Assembly: GCA_003170935.1 (NCBI GenBank)
Contig: PMYA01000066.1
Location: forward strand, 1-8,792
Length of the DNA stretch: 8,792 nucleotides
Origin: Methanobacteriota archaeon
GTDB lineage: Archaea > Halobacteriota > Bog-38 > Methanoflorentales > Methanoflorentaceae
Reading direction: 5' to 3'
Positions within the stretch are counted from its first letter, which is position 1. Every line of letters starts with the position of its first letter. This document shows positions 1 through 6,834 of the stretch, piece after piece. Position numbers and translations under genes: made by a program. Below the pieces are notes generated by a model, which had not been told where the DNA came from, did no database searches, and worked only from the letters and a program-made list of their open reading frames with translations.

Positions 1-34
1 AGGCTGGCGCCGTAGTCCACTTGGCTACCTCGGC
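1..34 (-). tRNA. tRNA, probably tRNA-Ser, 5' half only (cut by window edge)
   Basis: Read on the minus strand, bases 34-28 give an acceptor strand GCCGAGG. TA follows, then a D-stem GCC (25-23) pairing with GGC (11-9) across an 11-base D-loop containing a GG pair (18-17). Next come G26 and the 5' anticodon-stem strand CCAGC (7-3), then C32 and U33 at bases 2 and 1. The window ends exactly before the anticodon, so the identity cannot be read. The start GCCGAGGTAGCC closely resembles haloarchaeal tRNA-Ser as I remember it, and the D-arm shape fits a long-variable-arm tRNA. tRNA-Leu is the main alternative. It lies 66 bases after rps10 on the same strand. The existence of a tRNA is well supported; the serine assignment is inference. 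Confidence 0.78.
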
Positions 35-65
35 TGCAAATTCTATGCTAGAACTAGGTGATTGT

Positions 66-78
66 CAGCTTAAAGGGA
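66..78 (-). promoter_or_regulatory. Possible archaeal TATA-like element upstream of the tRNA
   Basis: On the minus strand, bases 76-69 read CCTTTAAG, an A/T-rich core about 38 bases upstream of the mature tRNA 5' end. With the usual archaeal TATA-to-start distance of about 25 to 30 bases, transcription would begin near bases 42-47 and give a short 5' leader. The flank lacks a clear purine-rich BRE, so this is weak. The tRNA may instead be read through from the rps10 operon, since only 66 bases separate them. Confidence 0.3.
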
Positions 79-86
79 ATCACTCT

Positions 87-106
87 GGATAAGGCGGAGT
101 TTATCC
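87..106 (-). other. Hairpin overlapping the rps10 stop codon
   Basis: Bases 87-92 (GGATAA) are perfectly inverted at 101-106 (TTATCC), giving a 6-bp stem with an 8-base loop. In the minus-strand transcript, the 5' arm GGAUAA is the last glycine codon plus the UAA stop of rps10. No long U-run follows in the direction of transcription, so this is not a classic intrinsic terminator. It could mark a processing site or a 3' end of the operon mRNA, or it could be chance. Confidence 0.4.
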
Positions 107-409
107 TTTTAGCACAATTTCGATATTGATATCTTTTGGGACTTGTATCCTCATAAGCTGCCGAAGTGCGCGTTCGTCAGCATCAAGATCAATGAGTCGT
201 TTGTGAACCCTCATTTCCCAATGCTCCCAAGTCGCCGTGCCCTCTCCGTCAGGACTTTTTCTTGTTGGCACTCGAAGCCTTTTAGTGGGGAGGGGCACCG
301 GCCCGGAGAGGTTTACTCCTGTTTTGTCGGCTATGCTCTTTACTTGTTCACAAACGTAATCGAGCATTTCCGGGCTTGTTCCCGACAATCTTATTCTTGC
401 TTTCTGCAT
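101..409 (-). CDS. rps10: 30S ribosomal protein S10 (uS10)
   Basis: The product is 102 residues, the usual length for archaeal S10. It is a small-subunit protein of the 30S head that reaches toward the tRNA-binding region through an extended loop. Family signatures are visible: [19 protein letters not shown] (34-52), then the loop tip [19 protein letters not shown] (53-71), and the C-terminal strand with [13 protein letters not shown]. The ATG at 409 is preceded by GAAAGGTTAA, a modest ribosome binding site, and lies 14 bases after the EF-1A stop. Placement directly after EF-1A is the classical archaeal order of the str-like operon. It is the last protein gene of the cluster, with a hairpin over its stop codon and a tRNA downstream. 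Nothing in the protein looks broken. Confidence 0.97.
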   Translation of the reverse strand: MQKARIRLSGTSPEMLDYVCEQVKSIADKTGVNLSGPVPLPTKRLRVPTRKSPDGEGTATWEHWEMRVHKRLIDLDADERALRQLMRIQVPKDINIEIVLKG

Positions 410-423
410 TTAACCTTTCAAAG

Positions 424-1689
424 CTAGCGGGCTATTATATCGATGCACATGCCTGCTGCGATAGTTTGTCCCATATCCCGAATTGCAAAGCGCCCTAATT
501 GCGGGATTTCTTTGACCTTTTCAATCACTAAGGGTTTTGTAGGTCTTATTTGTACAATAGCTGCGTCGCCTGTTTTTATAAAGTCTGGGTTGGATTGTTT
601 CACTTGTCCCGTTTTAGGATCGAGCTTTGCCTTTATCTCGGTGAACGTACACGCAACCTGTGCGGTGTGAGCGTGGAATACAGGCGTATAACCTGCAGTG
701 ATTGCACTAGGATGCTGCAAAACTACGATTTGGGCTGTAAACTCCTTCGCGACACTTGGGGGGGAATCTTGATGTCCAGCCACATCGCCTCGCTTGATAT
801 CCTTCTTGGCCACGCCTCGGACGTTAAAACCTACATTATCTCCCGGAACCGCTTCTGCGATCTCTTCGTGATGCATTTCTATAGATTTTATTTCTCCTCG
901 AACATCTGCGGGCTCGAATATTACTTTGTCGCCTTTTTTCATTTTGCCCGTCTCGACTCTTCCTACAGGCACGGTGCCTATACCTGAAATTGTATAGACG
1001 TCCTGTATAGGTAATCTCAGAGGCAAATTAACTGGTTTTTCAGGGACTTTGAACTTGTTGATCTCCTGCAAGAGTGTCTCGCCTTTATACCACGACATGT
1101 TGTCACTAAGTTTTGTAACGTTATCGCCTTTAAAGGCCGAAACAGGGACATATTGAACGTCTCCCTCTCGATAACCAACTGTTTTTAGCAATTTGCTGAC
1201 TTCGTCTTTTACCTCATTAAACCTTTTTTCAGTGTAATCTGAAGCATCCATTTTGTTGATTGCCACAATCAGTTGATTGATTCCAAGCGTTCGAGCAAGG
1301 AATACGTGTTCTTTCGTCTGAGCCATGACGCCATCGGGCGCTGCAACGACGAGGATTGCTGCATCAGCTTGCGATGCTCCCGTAATCATGTTCTTTACGA
1401 AGTCGCGGTGACCTGGACAATCAACGATTGTGAAATAGTAACTATCTGTATCGAATCTCTGATGCGCAATGTCAATTGTGACGCCTCTTTCTCGCTCTTC
1501 CTTTAGAGAGTCCATTACCCACGCAAACTCAAAGGACCCTTTGCCCTTTGCTTCTGCCTCTTTCTTGTATGACTCAATTATATGCGCACCTACGTTGCCC
1601 GTTTCAAACAACAGCCGTCCGACCAATGTGCTCTTGCCATGGTCAACGTGACCTATCATTGCTAAATTCAAGTGGGGCTTTTTAGCCAT
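424..1689 (-). CDS. tuf: Elongation factor 1-alpha (EF-1A, EF-Tu homologue)
   Basis: This GTPase carries aminoacyl-tRNA to the ribosomal A site. From the chosen ATG the product has 421 residues, normal for archaeal EF-1A. GTPase motifs in order are P-loop GHVDHGKS (13-20), switch-I threonine in RGVTID (T71), DCPGH (90-94), NKMD (145-148) and SAF (184-186). Beta-barrel domain II follows at roughly 220-310, with [18 protein letters not shown], and domain III at roughly 313-421. The start at 1689 is preferred because AGGAGG lies 10 bases before it and the protein then begins [16 protein letters not shown], as homologues do. An in-frame GTG at 1710 would add seven residues but overlaps the ribosome binding site and the EF-2 stop. 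The gene sits between fusA and rps10, probably co-transcribed and translationally coupled to fusA. Confidence 0.97.
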   Translation of the reverse strand: MAKKPHLNLAMIGHVDHGKSTLVGRLLFETGNVGAHIIESYKKEAEAKGKGSFEFAWVMDSLKEERERGVTIDIAHQRFDTDSYYFTIVDCPGHRDFVKNMITGASQADAAILVVAAPDGVMAQTKEHVFLARTLGINQLIVAINKMDASDYTEKRFNEVKDEVSKLLKTVGYREGDVQYVPVSAFKGDNVTKLSDNMSWYKGETLLQEINKFKVPEKPVNLPLRLPIQDVYTISGIGTVPVGRVETGKMKKGDKVIFEPADVRGEIKSIEMHHEEIAEAVPGDNVGFNVRGVAKKDIKRGDVAGHQDSPPSVAKEFTAQIVVLQHPSAITAGYTPVFHAHTAQVACTFTEIKAKLDPKTGQVKQSNPDFIKTGDAAIVQIRPTKPLVIEKVKEIPQLGRFAIRDMGQTIAAGMCIDIIAR

Positions 1690-1699
1690 TTTTAATCTT

Positions 1700-1711
1700 C
1701 CTCCTTTCACC
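1700..1711 (-). promoter_or_regulatory. Ribosome binding site that decides the EF-1A start
   Basis: The minus strand reads GGTGA (1711-1707) followed by AGGAGG (1705-1700), both complementary to the usual archaeal 16S rRNA 3' end. AGGAGG is 10 bases before the ATG at 1689. The TGA inside GGTGA is the stop codon of fusA, so terminating ribosomes stop on the landing site for EF-1A initiation. The GTG at 1710 lies inside this motif, which argues against it being the start. Confidence 0.75.
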
Positions 1712-3896
1712 CTATGAAGTCGTGTGGTTTTGGCATCTCGGCCTTTAGACCCTTCCTCTGCCTTATTTGTTTTACTATCTCTGGTTGTAAGCTTTGCGTT
1801 AAAACCTCAAATCCAAGGAATTCCGTACTCCAAATAGCGCGCCCTTCTGTGGCTGATCGCAAATCTCCAGCAAAACCAAACATCTCAGCAACCGGTGTTT
1901 TACCGACAACGACTACTGTATCGCCTTCGGAATCGATATCGAGTATTTGGCCACGCCTTCCTTGTATTTGCTGTGTCGCGCTTCCCATTAAGTTTTGGGG
2001 CACGCTTATAAACACCTTTTGTATAGGTTCTAGCACCACGTCCTTAGCCATTAGAATGGCCGCAAATATCGCCGATCTAACTGCAGGGATGACTTGAGCG
2101 GGCCCTCTGTGCACAGCATCTTCATGCAGGGTGACATCTACCAGTCTGACTTTTATTCCCTCACAAGGCTCTCGTGTTAACGGTCCGGTTTTCATTGCTT
2201 CTTGGAATCCCTCTATTATGAGTTCCATAGTTTCGCGCAGATATTGAATGCCTTTCGTCATATCGAAAAGCATATTTGATTCGAAGACATCGGCGACGTT
2301 TTTCGCTTCATCTTTTTCCAAGCCCGCTTCCATGAGCATAGTACGCCGCTCTATTTCTGGCGCATTCATGTTGAGGGAGCCTTCTTTAAGCAAAGTGACG
2401 ACACCACTTGGCAAGGCCTCAATCTCGAAGTAAAAGCGGTTATGGCGGTTAGGAGATTTGCCTTCGACAGGGCCAGCGCGGTCTAGGACAGTCTCCCTAT
2501 ACACGACTATAGGTTCTGACGTGGTGATTTGAACGTTTTTATCTCTTTCGATTTTATGGGCAATTATCTCTAAATGTAATTCACCCATGCCGGAGATTAA
2601 GTGTTCTCCTGTCTCCTCGTTGATAGTCACGCGGAGCGTTGGATCCTCCTTTGAAACTTGTCGTAGCACTTCTACGAGCTTAGGCAGATCTTTCATACTC
2701 TTAGCTTCAACTGCTACAGTAACTACAGGCTCACTCGCGTGCTTGATGCTTTCAAAAGGAGCCGTTCCTTGTGCAGTAGAAACCGTCGAACCCACAATAG
2801 CGTCGCGTAGCCCAGTGACGGCTGCGATGTTGCCTGCTGGAATTCGTTCAACTTCGATCCGCTCTGCACCCATGAATACGCCTACTTGTTGAATCCGGTT
2901 CTTCTTTGGCATGCCGGAAATAAAGACTTCCTGTCCGCGCTCTAGCGCACCTGAAAAAAGTCGTCCGGTAGATACTTCACCTGCGTGAGGATCGATGGTT
3001 ATATCAGTAATCATCATCCCTACTGGTCCTTTCTGGTCGCAGCCTAGCATCGCTTTGCCCTCCTCAGATTTTTGATCGCCGTACCATATCACGGGAACGC
3101 GTTCTTTCTGCGCTTGCCGAGGATTCGGCAGGAGCGTGACAACCATATCAAGTACAATAGCGTGAAGTGGGCTGCGCTCGGCAAGTTCTTTTTGTTTGTT
3201 GTCAGCACAGTATTCGTACACATCTTTGAACGTAATTTTCGTTTTTTCCATCTGAGGTACACTCAAAGCCCAGTTATAGAGTGCAGATCCAAACGCGACA
3301 GAACCATCATCGACCTTGACCTTCCATCCTGCGTTATACTTCTCTTCATTCATGCCACGTATGAGCTTATTTACGTGATTGATAAGATTGACGAATTTGC
3401 CCATCATAGCTTGTGGATCGAGTTTAAGCTCGTTGACGAGCCTGTCGACTTTGTTTATGAAGAGGATTGGCTTGACGTTTTCCTTGAGTGCTTGCCGCAA
3501 GACAGTTTCCGTTTGAGGCATCGTCCCCTCAACGGCATCGACCACCACGACTGCACCGTCAACAGCTCGCATTGCACGTGTGACGTCCCCTCCAAAGTCG
3601 ACGTGTCCTGGCGTATCAATGAGATTTATCAGATACTCCTTCCCTCGAAACTCGTGAACCATAGATACGTTCGCTGCATTGATTGTGATTCCCCGTGCTT
3701 GCTCTTCTTCATCAAAGTCCATGAAGAGTTGTGTTCCGGCAAGCTCCTTTGAGATCATCCCTGCTCCTGCAAGTAGGTTGTCGGAAAGTGTAGTTTTTCC
3801 GTGATCTATATGTGCCACAATTCCGATGTTGCGAATATATTCAGGCCGATCCATGAGCGTTGTGACACGCTCGACCATCTGCTGCCTACTAACCAT
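1707..3896 (-). CDS. fusA: Elongation factor 2 (EF-2, EF-G homologue)
   Basis: This GTPase drives translocation of tRNA and mRNA on the ribosome. At 729 residues it matches archaeal EF-2 in full length. GTPase motifs are AHIDHGKT (28-35), switch-I RGITIN (T71), DTPGH (94-98) and NKVD (148-151). The domain II barrel spans about 290-385; domain III includes SGMGELHLE (435-443). Domain IV contains [16 protein letters not shown] (590-605), in which H596 (bases 2109-2111) is the expected diphthamide site, the target of diphtheria-type ADP-ribosylation in this family. Domain V follows, with [20 protein letters not shown] (631-650). The ATG at 3896 lies 22 bases after rps7; only a weak GAGATC-like site precedes it, and the gap carries a run of six T (3913-3908). 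No intein is present, although EF-2 hosts one in some archaea. It is probably read with rps7 and EF-1A. Confidence 0.98.
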   Translation of the reverse strand: MVSRQQMVERVTTLMDRPEYIRNIGIVAHIDHGKTTLSDNLLAGAGMISKELAGTQLFMDFDEEEQARGITINAANVSMVHEFRGKEYLINLIDTPGHVDFGGDVTRAMRAVDGAVVVVDAVEGTMPQTETVLRQALKENVKPILFINKVDRLVNELKLDPQAMMGKFVNLINHVNKLIRGMNEEKYNAGWKVKVDDGSVAFGSALYNWALSVPQMEKTKITFKDVYEYCADNKQKELAERSPLHAIVLDMVVTLLPNPRQAQKERVPVIWYGDQKSEEGKAMLGCDQKGPVGMMITDITIDPHAGEVSTGRLFSGALERGQEVFISGMPKKNRIQQVGVFMGAERIEVERIPAGNIAAVTGLRDAIVGSTVSTAQGTAPFESIKHASEPVVTVAVEAKSMKDLPKLVEVLRQVSKEDPTLRVTINEETGEHLISGMGELHLEIIAHKIERDKNVQITTSEPIVVYRETVLDRAGPVEGKSPNRHNRFYFEIEALPSGVVTLLKEGSLNMNAPEIERRTMLMEAGLEKDEAKNVADVFESNMLFDMTKGIQYLRETMELIIEGFQEAMKTGPLTREPCEGIKVRLVDVTLHEDAVHRGPAQVIPAVRSAIFAAILMAKDVVLEPIQKVFISVPQNLMGSATQQIQGRRGQILDIDSEGDTVVVVGKTPVAEMFGFAGDLRSATEGRAIWSTEFLGFEVLTQSLQPEIVKQIRQRKGLKAEMPKPHDFIG

Positions 3897-3918
3897 GCTT
3901 TGATCTCAAAAAACTGTC

Positions 3919-4491
3919 TTATCTAGCTGCCTTAGCTACTCGCTCTTTTTCTTCTTTTTTGCTGACCGAAAAGCTCCGCACGTCATTTTTTGCTGCGGCT
4001 ATGATCTCGGATGCAAGACAATCATCGATTGTTCTCTTGTTTTTAAACGCAGCTTTTTGAGCACCTTGCGCAATGTACATTAAGGCTAAGTCGACTCGCC
4101 GCTGAGATGCGGTGTCAACAGCTTTCGGAACAGAAATGCCGCCGTATTTTAACCGCACAGTTTCTTCACGAGGTCCGGCGTTTTCTATAGCTTGAATAAG
4201 CAACTTTACCGGATTTTCCCCTGTTCGTTTGTTTACGGCGTCGAACGACTTTCTTATGGTCTCGTAAGCCTTTATTTTTTTTCCGGTGTTGCCCTCTCCG
4301 CGCATCAATTTGTTTGTCAATCGCTCAACTATAGATAAATTTGATTTGTTGAACTGTTGATGAGCGTGTCTCCCGCTAGTATGGATTTCTGGTGATTCAA
4401 AATGCACGTAGCGCTTGATACCAGGATCTTCAACCTGAATATCAGTGGTTTCCCATTTGCCGAAGACCAGGTGATTTTGTTCCGTTTCCAT
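3919..4491 (-). CDS. rps7: 30S ribosomal protein S7 (uS7)
   Basis: S7 is a primary 16S rRNA binder in the 30S head, near the E site. From ATG 4491 the product is 190 residues. Signatures are LVFGKW near the N-terminus (8-13), [20 protein letters not shown] (39-58), [18 protein letters not shown] (60-77), [18 protein letters not shown] (93-110), [20 protein letters not shown] (114-133) and a basic tail ending RVAKAAR. A further in-frame ATG at 4548 would add 19 residues of non-conserved sequence and overlap rps12 by 53 bases; the start at 4491 agrees with homologues and leaves a 4-base gap to the rps12 stop. No strong Shine-Dalgarno motif is seen before 4491 (only GGTAA), so initiation probably depends on ribosomes finishing rps12. 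The NTGKK and LKYGGI wording recalls Methanosarcina-type S7. Confidence 0.96.
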   Translation of the reverse strand: METEQNHLVFGKWETTDIQVEDPGIKRYVHFESPEIHTSGRHAHQQFNKSNLSIVERLTNKLMRGEGNTGKKIKAYETIRKSFDAVNKRTGENPVKLLIQAIENAGPREETVRLKYGGISVPKAVDTASQRRVDLALMYIAQGAQKAAFKNKRTIDDCLASEIIAAAKNDVRSFSVSKKEEKERVAKAAR

Positions 4492-4495
4492 GGTA

Positions 4496-4924
4496 TTACC
4501 GTATAGGTTTTTCTTTTCTGCCGCGGACCATCTCTTCAAGAGACACATTATTCACTTTGATGACTTTAAATCGGACGCCCGGAATATCTCCCATTGAACC
4601 TCCCATACGGCCCCCAATCCCTTCCACGGTGACTTCGTCGTGTTCATCAATAAAATTTGTCGCGGCAACTCCGGGGCAAAATGCTGTTACTTGGCGACCG
4701 TTCTTAATAAGTTGGATTCTTACGCACTTCCGTATAGCGGAATTTGGCTGCTTTGCTTCAACTCCCACTTTTTCAAGAACTATCCCTCTTGCTTGTGGTG
4801 CACCTTCCAATGGATCCGCTTTTTCATCCAAATGAAGTTCTCGACGGTTAAATTTCCTGTCGCTCCATCGAAGCGCTTTGCGATCTTGTTTTAGTTTGCG
4901 TGCGGAATAGATTCCCCTTCCCAT
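4496..4924 (-). CDS. rps12: 30S ribosomal protein S12 (uS12)
   Basis: S12 lies at the decoding centre of the 30S subunit and influences accuracy. The 142-residue length is normal for archaea. Signatures are [20 protein letters not shown] (9-28), [20 protein letters not shown] (35-54), the decoding loop [10 protein letters not shown] (58-67), [15 protein letters not shown] (71-85), [10 protein letters not shown] (91-100) and the second decoding loop [16 protein letters not shown] (105-120). One oddity: after PG the family normally has Asp-Gly (PGDGAIN in other archaea as I recall), but here residues 84-90 read PGVAATN. The rest is strongly conserved and the frame is intact, so the gene looks functional. 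The ATG at 4924 has GGAG about eight bases upstream and lies 20 bases after nusA. Confidence 0.97.
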   Translation of the reverse strand: MGRGIYSARKLKQDRKALRWSDRKFNRRELHLDEKADPLEGAPQARGIVLEKVGVEAKQPNSAIRKCVRIQLIKNGRQVTAFCPGVAATNFIDEHDEVTVEGIGGRMGGSMGDIPGVRFKVIKVNNVSLEEMVRGRKEKPIR

Positions 4925-4944
4925 AACGACTCTCCGTTTGTGGC

Positions 4945-5376
4945 TTATTGAATTATAACATCTTCGAGCCCATAGTGCCTATGTGCAAGCACTTTGGCTT
5001 TGTTAATGTTTCTTCCGTTTTTTCCTATAGCGATGCCCCGATCTTTGGACGTTACTTCGACGAAGGCAAGCTTCTTACTCTCTTTTGTAACGACTTGAAC
5101 CTTCTTTACAGAAACGGGTTGAAGCGCATTAGCAATGAATTCGTCAACGTGATCTGAGAACTCGACAATCTCTATATGTTTGCCGATTGATCTCTTTACT
5201 CTGTTTATGTTGTTGCCATTCTTGCCAATCGCAAGGCCCATATCCCCTTTTTTGACGACGAATATCACCCGATCATTTTCGTCGTCGATATAGCAATCAC
5301 GGGCTACTGCTCGAGTTAAACTCTCAAACAAGGCTATATAGCGTATCCCTTCTGTAGTGAGCTTAACTTCCGTCAT
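4945..5376 (-). CDS. nusA: NusA-like transcription factor with two KH domains
   Basis: The 143-residue product corresponds to the RNA-binding part of bacterial NusA; the archaeal family lacks the polymerase-binding N-terminal domain and the S1 domain. Two KH domains are visible, each with its GxxG loop: AIGKNGNNI around 49-57 (GKNG 51-54) and AIGKNGRNI around 116-124 (GKNG 118-121). It is thought to bind RNA during transcription elongation or termination, though its exact archaeal role is less clear than in bacteria. The ATG at 5376 lies inside the end of rpl30e, a 14-base overlap, and is preceded at seven bases by GGAG (5387-5384) within rpl30e coding sequence. Position between rpl30e and rps12, directly after the polymerase genes, is conserved in many archaea and fits a role with the transcription machinery. 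Nothing looks truncated. Confidence 0.95.
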   Translation of the reverse strand: MTEVKLTTEGIRYIALFESLTRAVARDCYIDDENDRVIFVVKKGDMGLAIGKNGNNINRVKRSIGKHIEIVEFSDHVDEFIANALQPVSVKKVQVVTKESKKLAFVEVTSKDRGIAIGKNGRNINKAKVLAHRHYGLEDVIIQ

Positions 5377-5677
5377 TACTTATCTCCTTTTCCCTTATCG
5401 ACATAATATCTGAAGATCCTGCATCTATGATCGAAAGAGCAGAAATAGTAAATGGTTTACCACACATTGACCCTAATTCGACGCTGCTTATATCGAGATT
5501 GACAGTCGGGACTTCTTCAGACGTAATTCTGTCAAGGAACCTCTGTGGACAATTTGAGGCTAGTATGACCAACTGATTGTCCCCTCTCTTAATCGATTTG
5601 AGTGTATTTTTCGCACCGATAGAGACCTTTCCATCTTTTATTGCCATTCTTAAAGATTTTGCAATGTCTAGTTCCAT
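5363..5677 (-). CDS. rpl30e: 50S ribosomal protein L30e
   Basis: The product has 104 residues, the expected size for this L7Ae/L30e-type RNA-binding fold, present in archaea and eukaryotes but not as a bacterial core ribosomal protein. Visible family features are KVSIGAKNTLKSIKRG (17-32), the strand NQLVILASNCP (34-44), and SVELGSMCGKPFTISALSII (65-84) followed by DAGSSDI. The ATG at 5677 has TGAGGAAAAC directly upstream, a good ribosome binding site, and lies 21 bases after the rpoA2 stop. Its last codons contain the nusA ribosome binding site and start, so the non-conserved tail [10 protein letters not shown] may be shaped partly by that overlap. The sequence is rather divergent from the better-known L30e proteins, but motifs and gene position leave little doubt. 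Confidence 0.93.
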   Translation of the reverse strand: MELDIAKSLRMAIKDGKVSIGAKNTLKSIKRGDNQLVILASNCPQRFLDRITSEEVPTVNLDISSVELGSMCGKPFTISALSIIDAGSSDIMSIREKEISNDGS

Positions 5678-5698
5678 GTTTTCCTCAGAATCTACACT

Positions 5699-6823
5699 CT
5701 ACCTTGTTTTGGCGATAAGTCGAACATCGCCAGTTCCGAGACGAATGGGTTGACCAACAATTACATTCTCAGTGACTCCAGCGAGTTCATCTATTTCGCC
5801 ACGTATGGCGGCGTCGAGCAAGTGATTCACGGTGACTTCAAAAGCAGCTCTTGATAGTACGCTCGTCTTCTCCCCTGCTATACCGTGTCGCCCAATCTGC
5901 TTGACTTCGCCATCAACTGTCATCATATCTGCAACCAGCATAATATGCCTCACGTCAACAGTCAGTCCTTGTTCGCGTAATGTGCTCATTGCCTCCTCGA
6001 TGATGGAGTTCCGTGCTGCTTCTACACCAAAAACCTCAGCCATCTCATTGATGTTGTTGGTCTTCGTCCGGGCAGAGTCAATATGTTCCAGTACGATCAC
6101 TTTTTTTAAGGACGATCCTTCTGTATAGAGGACATATTCTTCGTGCTCTTTTCTCACGACAACCCGCTTTATATCTTCTACTCCTTTGATGACCATCGCT
6201 TTGACTTTTTCCACGATCTGAAGCAGCGCGCGGTAACGCTTGGCAGCCGGAATCAGCATGATGCTAGTCCCGTCAATCCGAACGTCAACGTCCTGAAGCA
6301 TCTCAAGTTTGGACACAACAGCATCAAGATCAACGTTTCGTTGCTGCAACGCCCGGTCATCAAATTCCAAGTAGATCTGCATCTCGTCTGTGTCAGTGAG
6401 GACGTCTGCGATGTCGCTAACGTGCGTCGCTTCGATTTCCCAGCCAAGTTGTAAAGCTTTATCGCGATCACTTGCGCTCTCCTCATCGAGGAATATTGTC
6501 ATCATAGGTGTATCAGGTACTTTTCGGGCATCGACTATTTCTATGAGCCTTGGAAGGCCCAGCGTGACATTAATGTCGGCGACTCCTGCGTAGTGAAAAG
6601 TCCTCATTGTCATTTGCGTTCCAGGCTCTCCAATCGACTGGGCAGCTATGGTTCCAACAGCTTCGCACGGCGCTACTTTTGATCGCTTGTAGACATTTTT
6701 TGTTATGTCTAGGACCTCATTTATTTCATCGTCGGAAAGTTGTAAGCCCCCCAACTCTGCAAAAAGATCATTTTTCACATTTAAGGGCAATGTGAGTTTG
6801 TTTATAGCTTCTTGAAGATCCAT
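5699..6823 (-). CDS. rpoA2: DNA-directed RNA polymerase subunit A'' (Rpo1C)
   Basis: This is the C-terminal part of the largest polymerase subunit, equivalent to the C-terminal third of eukaryotic RPB1 or bacterial beta-prime. From ATG 6823 it has 374 residues. The trigger-loop region is clear: [20 protein letters not shown] (60-79), then [21 protein letters not shown]77 corresponds to the trigger-loop histidine that contacts the incoming nucleotide. The C-terminal part contains [14 protein letters not shown] (265-278), [14 protein letters not shown] (289-302), [19 protein letters not shown] (311-329) and GQPIRLGTG (357-365), all typical of the cleft and jaw end. The start at 6823 is favoured by AGGTGA five bases upstream. 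An in-frame GTG at 6832 would add three residues but lies within that motif and overlaps the rpoA1 stop. The break from A' falls between bridge helix and trigger loop, as in other archaea. Confidence 0.97.
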   Translation of the reverse strand: MDLQEAINKLTLPLNVKNDLFAELGGLQLSDDEINEVLDITKNVYKRSKVAPCEAVGTIAAQSIGEPGTQMTMRTFHYAGVADINVTLGLPRLIEIVDARKVPDTPMMTIFLDEESASDRDKALQLGWEIEATHVSDIADVLTDTDEMQIYLEFDDRALQQRNVDLDAVVSKLEMLQDVDVRIDGTSIMLIPAAKRYRALLQIVEKVKAMVIKGVEDIKRVVVRKEHEEYVLYTEGSSLKKVIVLEHIDSARTKTNNINEMAEVFGVEAARNSIIEEAMSTLREQGLTVDVRHIMLVADMMTVDGEVKQIGRHGIAGEKTSVLSRAAFEVTVNHLLDAAIRGEIDELAGVTENVIVGQPIRLGTGDVRLIAKTR

Positions 6824-6828
6824 TAAAC

Positions 6829-6834
6829 TCACCT
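6829..6834 (-). promoter_or_regulatory. Ribosome binding site fused to the rpoA1 stop codon
   Basis: The final arginine codon AGG and the TGA stop of rpoA1 together form AGGTGA, complementary to the archaeal 16S rRNA tail, and sit five bases before the rpoA2 ATG at 6823. This decides the rpoA2 start and suggests translational coupling, which would keep the A' and A'' halves in equal supply. Confidence 0.7.

Noticed and set aside
87..110. Plus-strand intrinsic terminator (stem followed by TTTT)
   Set aside because: No plus-strand gene is present to terminate; the T-run is simply the complement of AAAA in the rps10 end.
550..987. 145-codon open frame on the plus strand
   Set aside because: Antisense shadow of EF-1A; no motifs and no plus-strand context.
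3072..3752. 226-codon open frame on the plus strand
   Set aside because: It lies wholly antisense to fusA, has no recognisable family motifs, and the opposite strand encodes an unmistakable EF-2.
4492..4548. 19-residue N-terminal extension of S7 from ATG 4548
   Set aside because: It overlaps rps12, is not family-like, and the ATG at 4491 gives the normal S7 N-terminus.
6253..6486. 77-codon minus-strand frame inside rpoA2
   Set aside because: It is an alternative frame of rpoA2, whose translation is continuous and conserved through this stretch.
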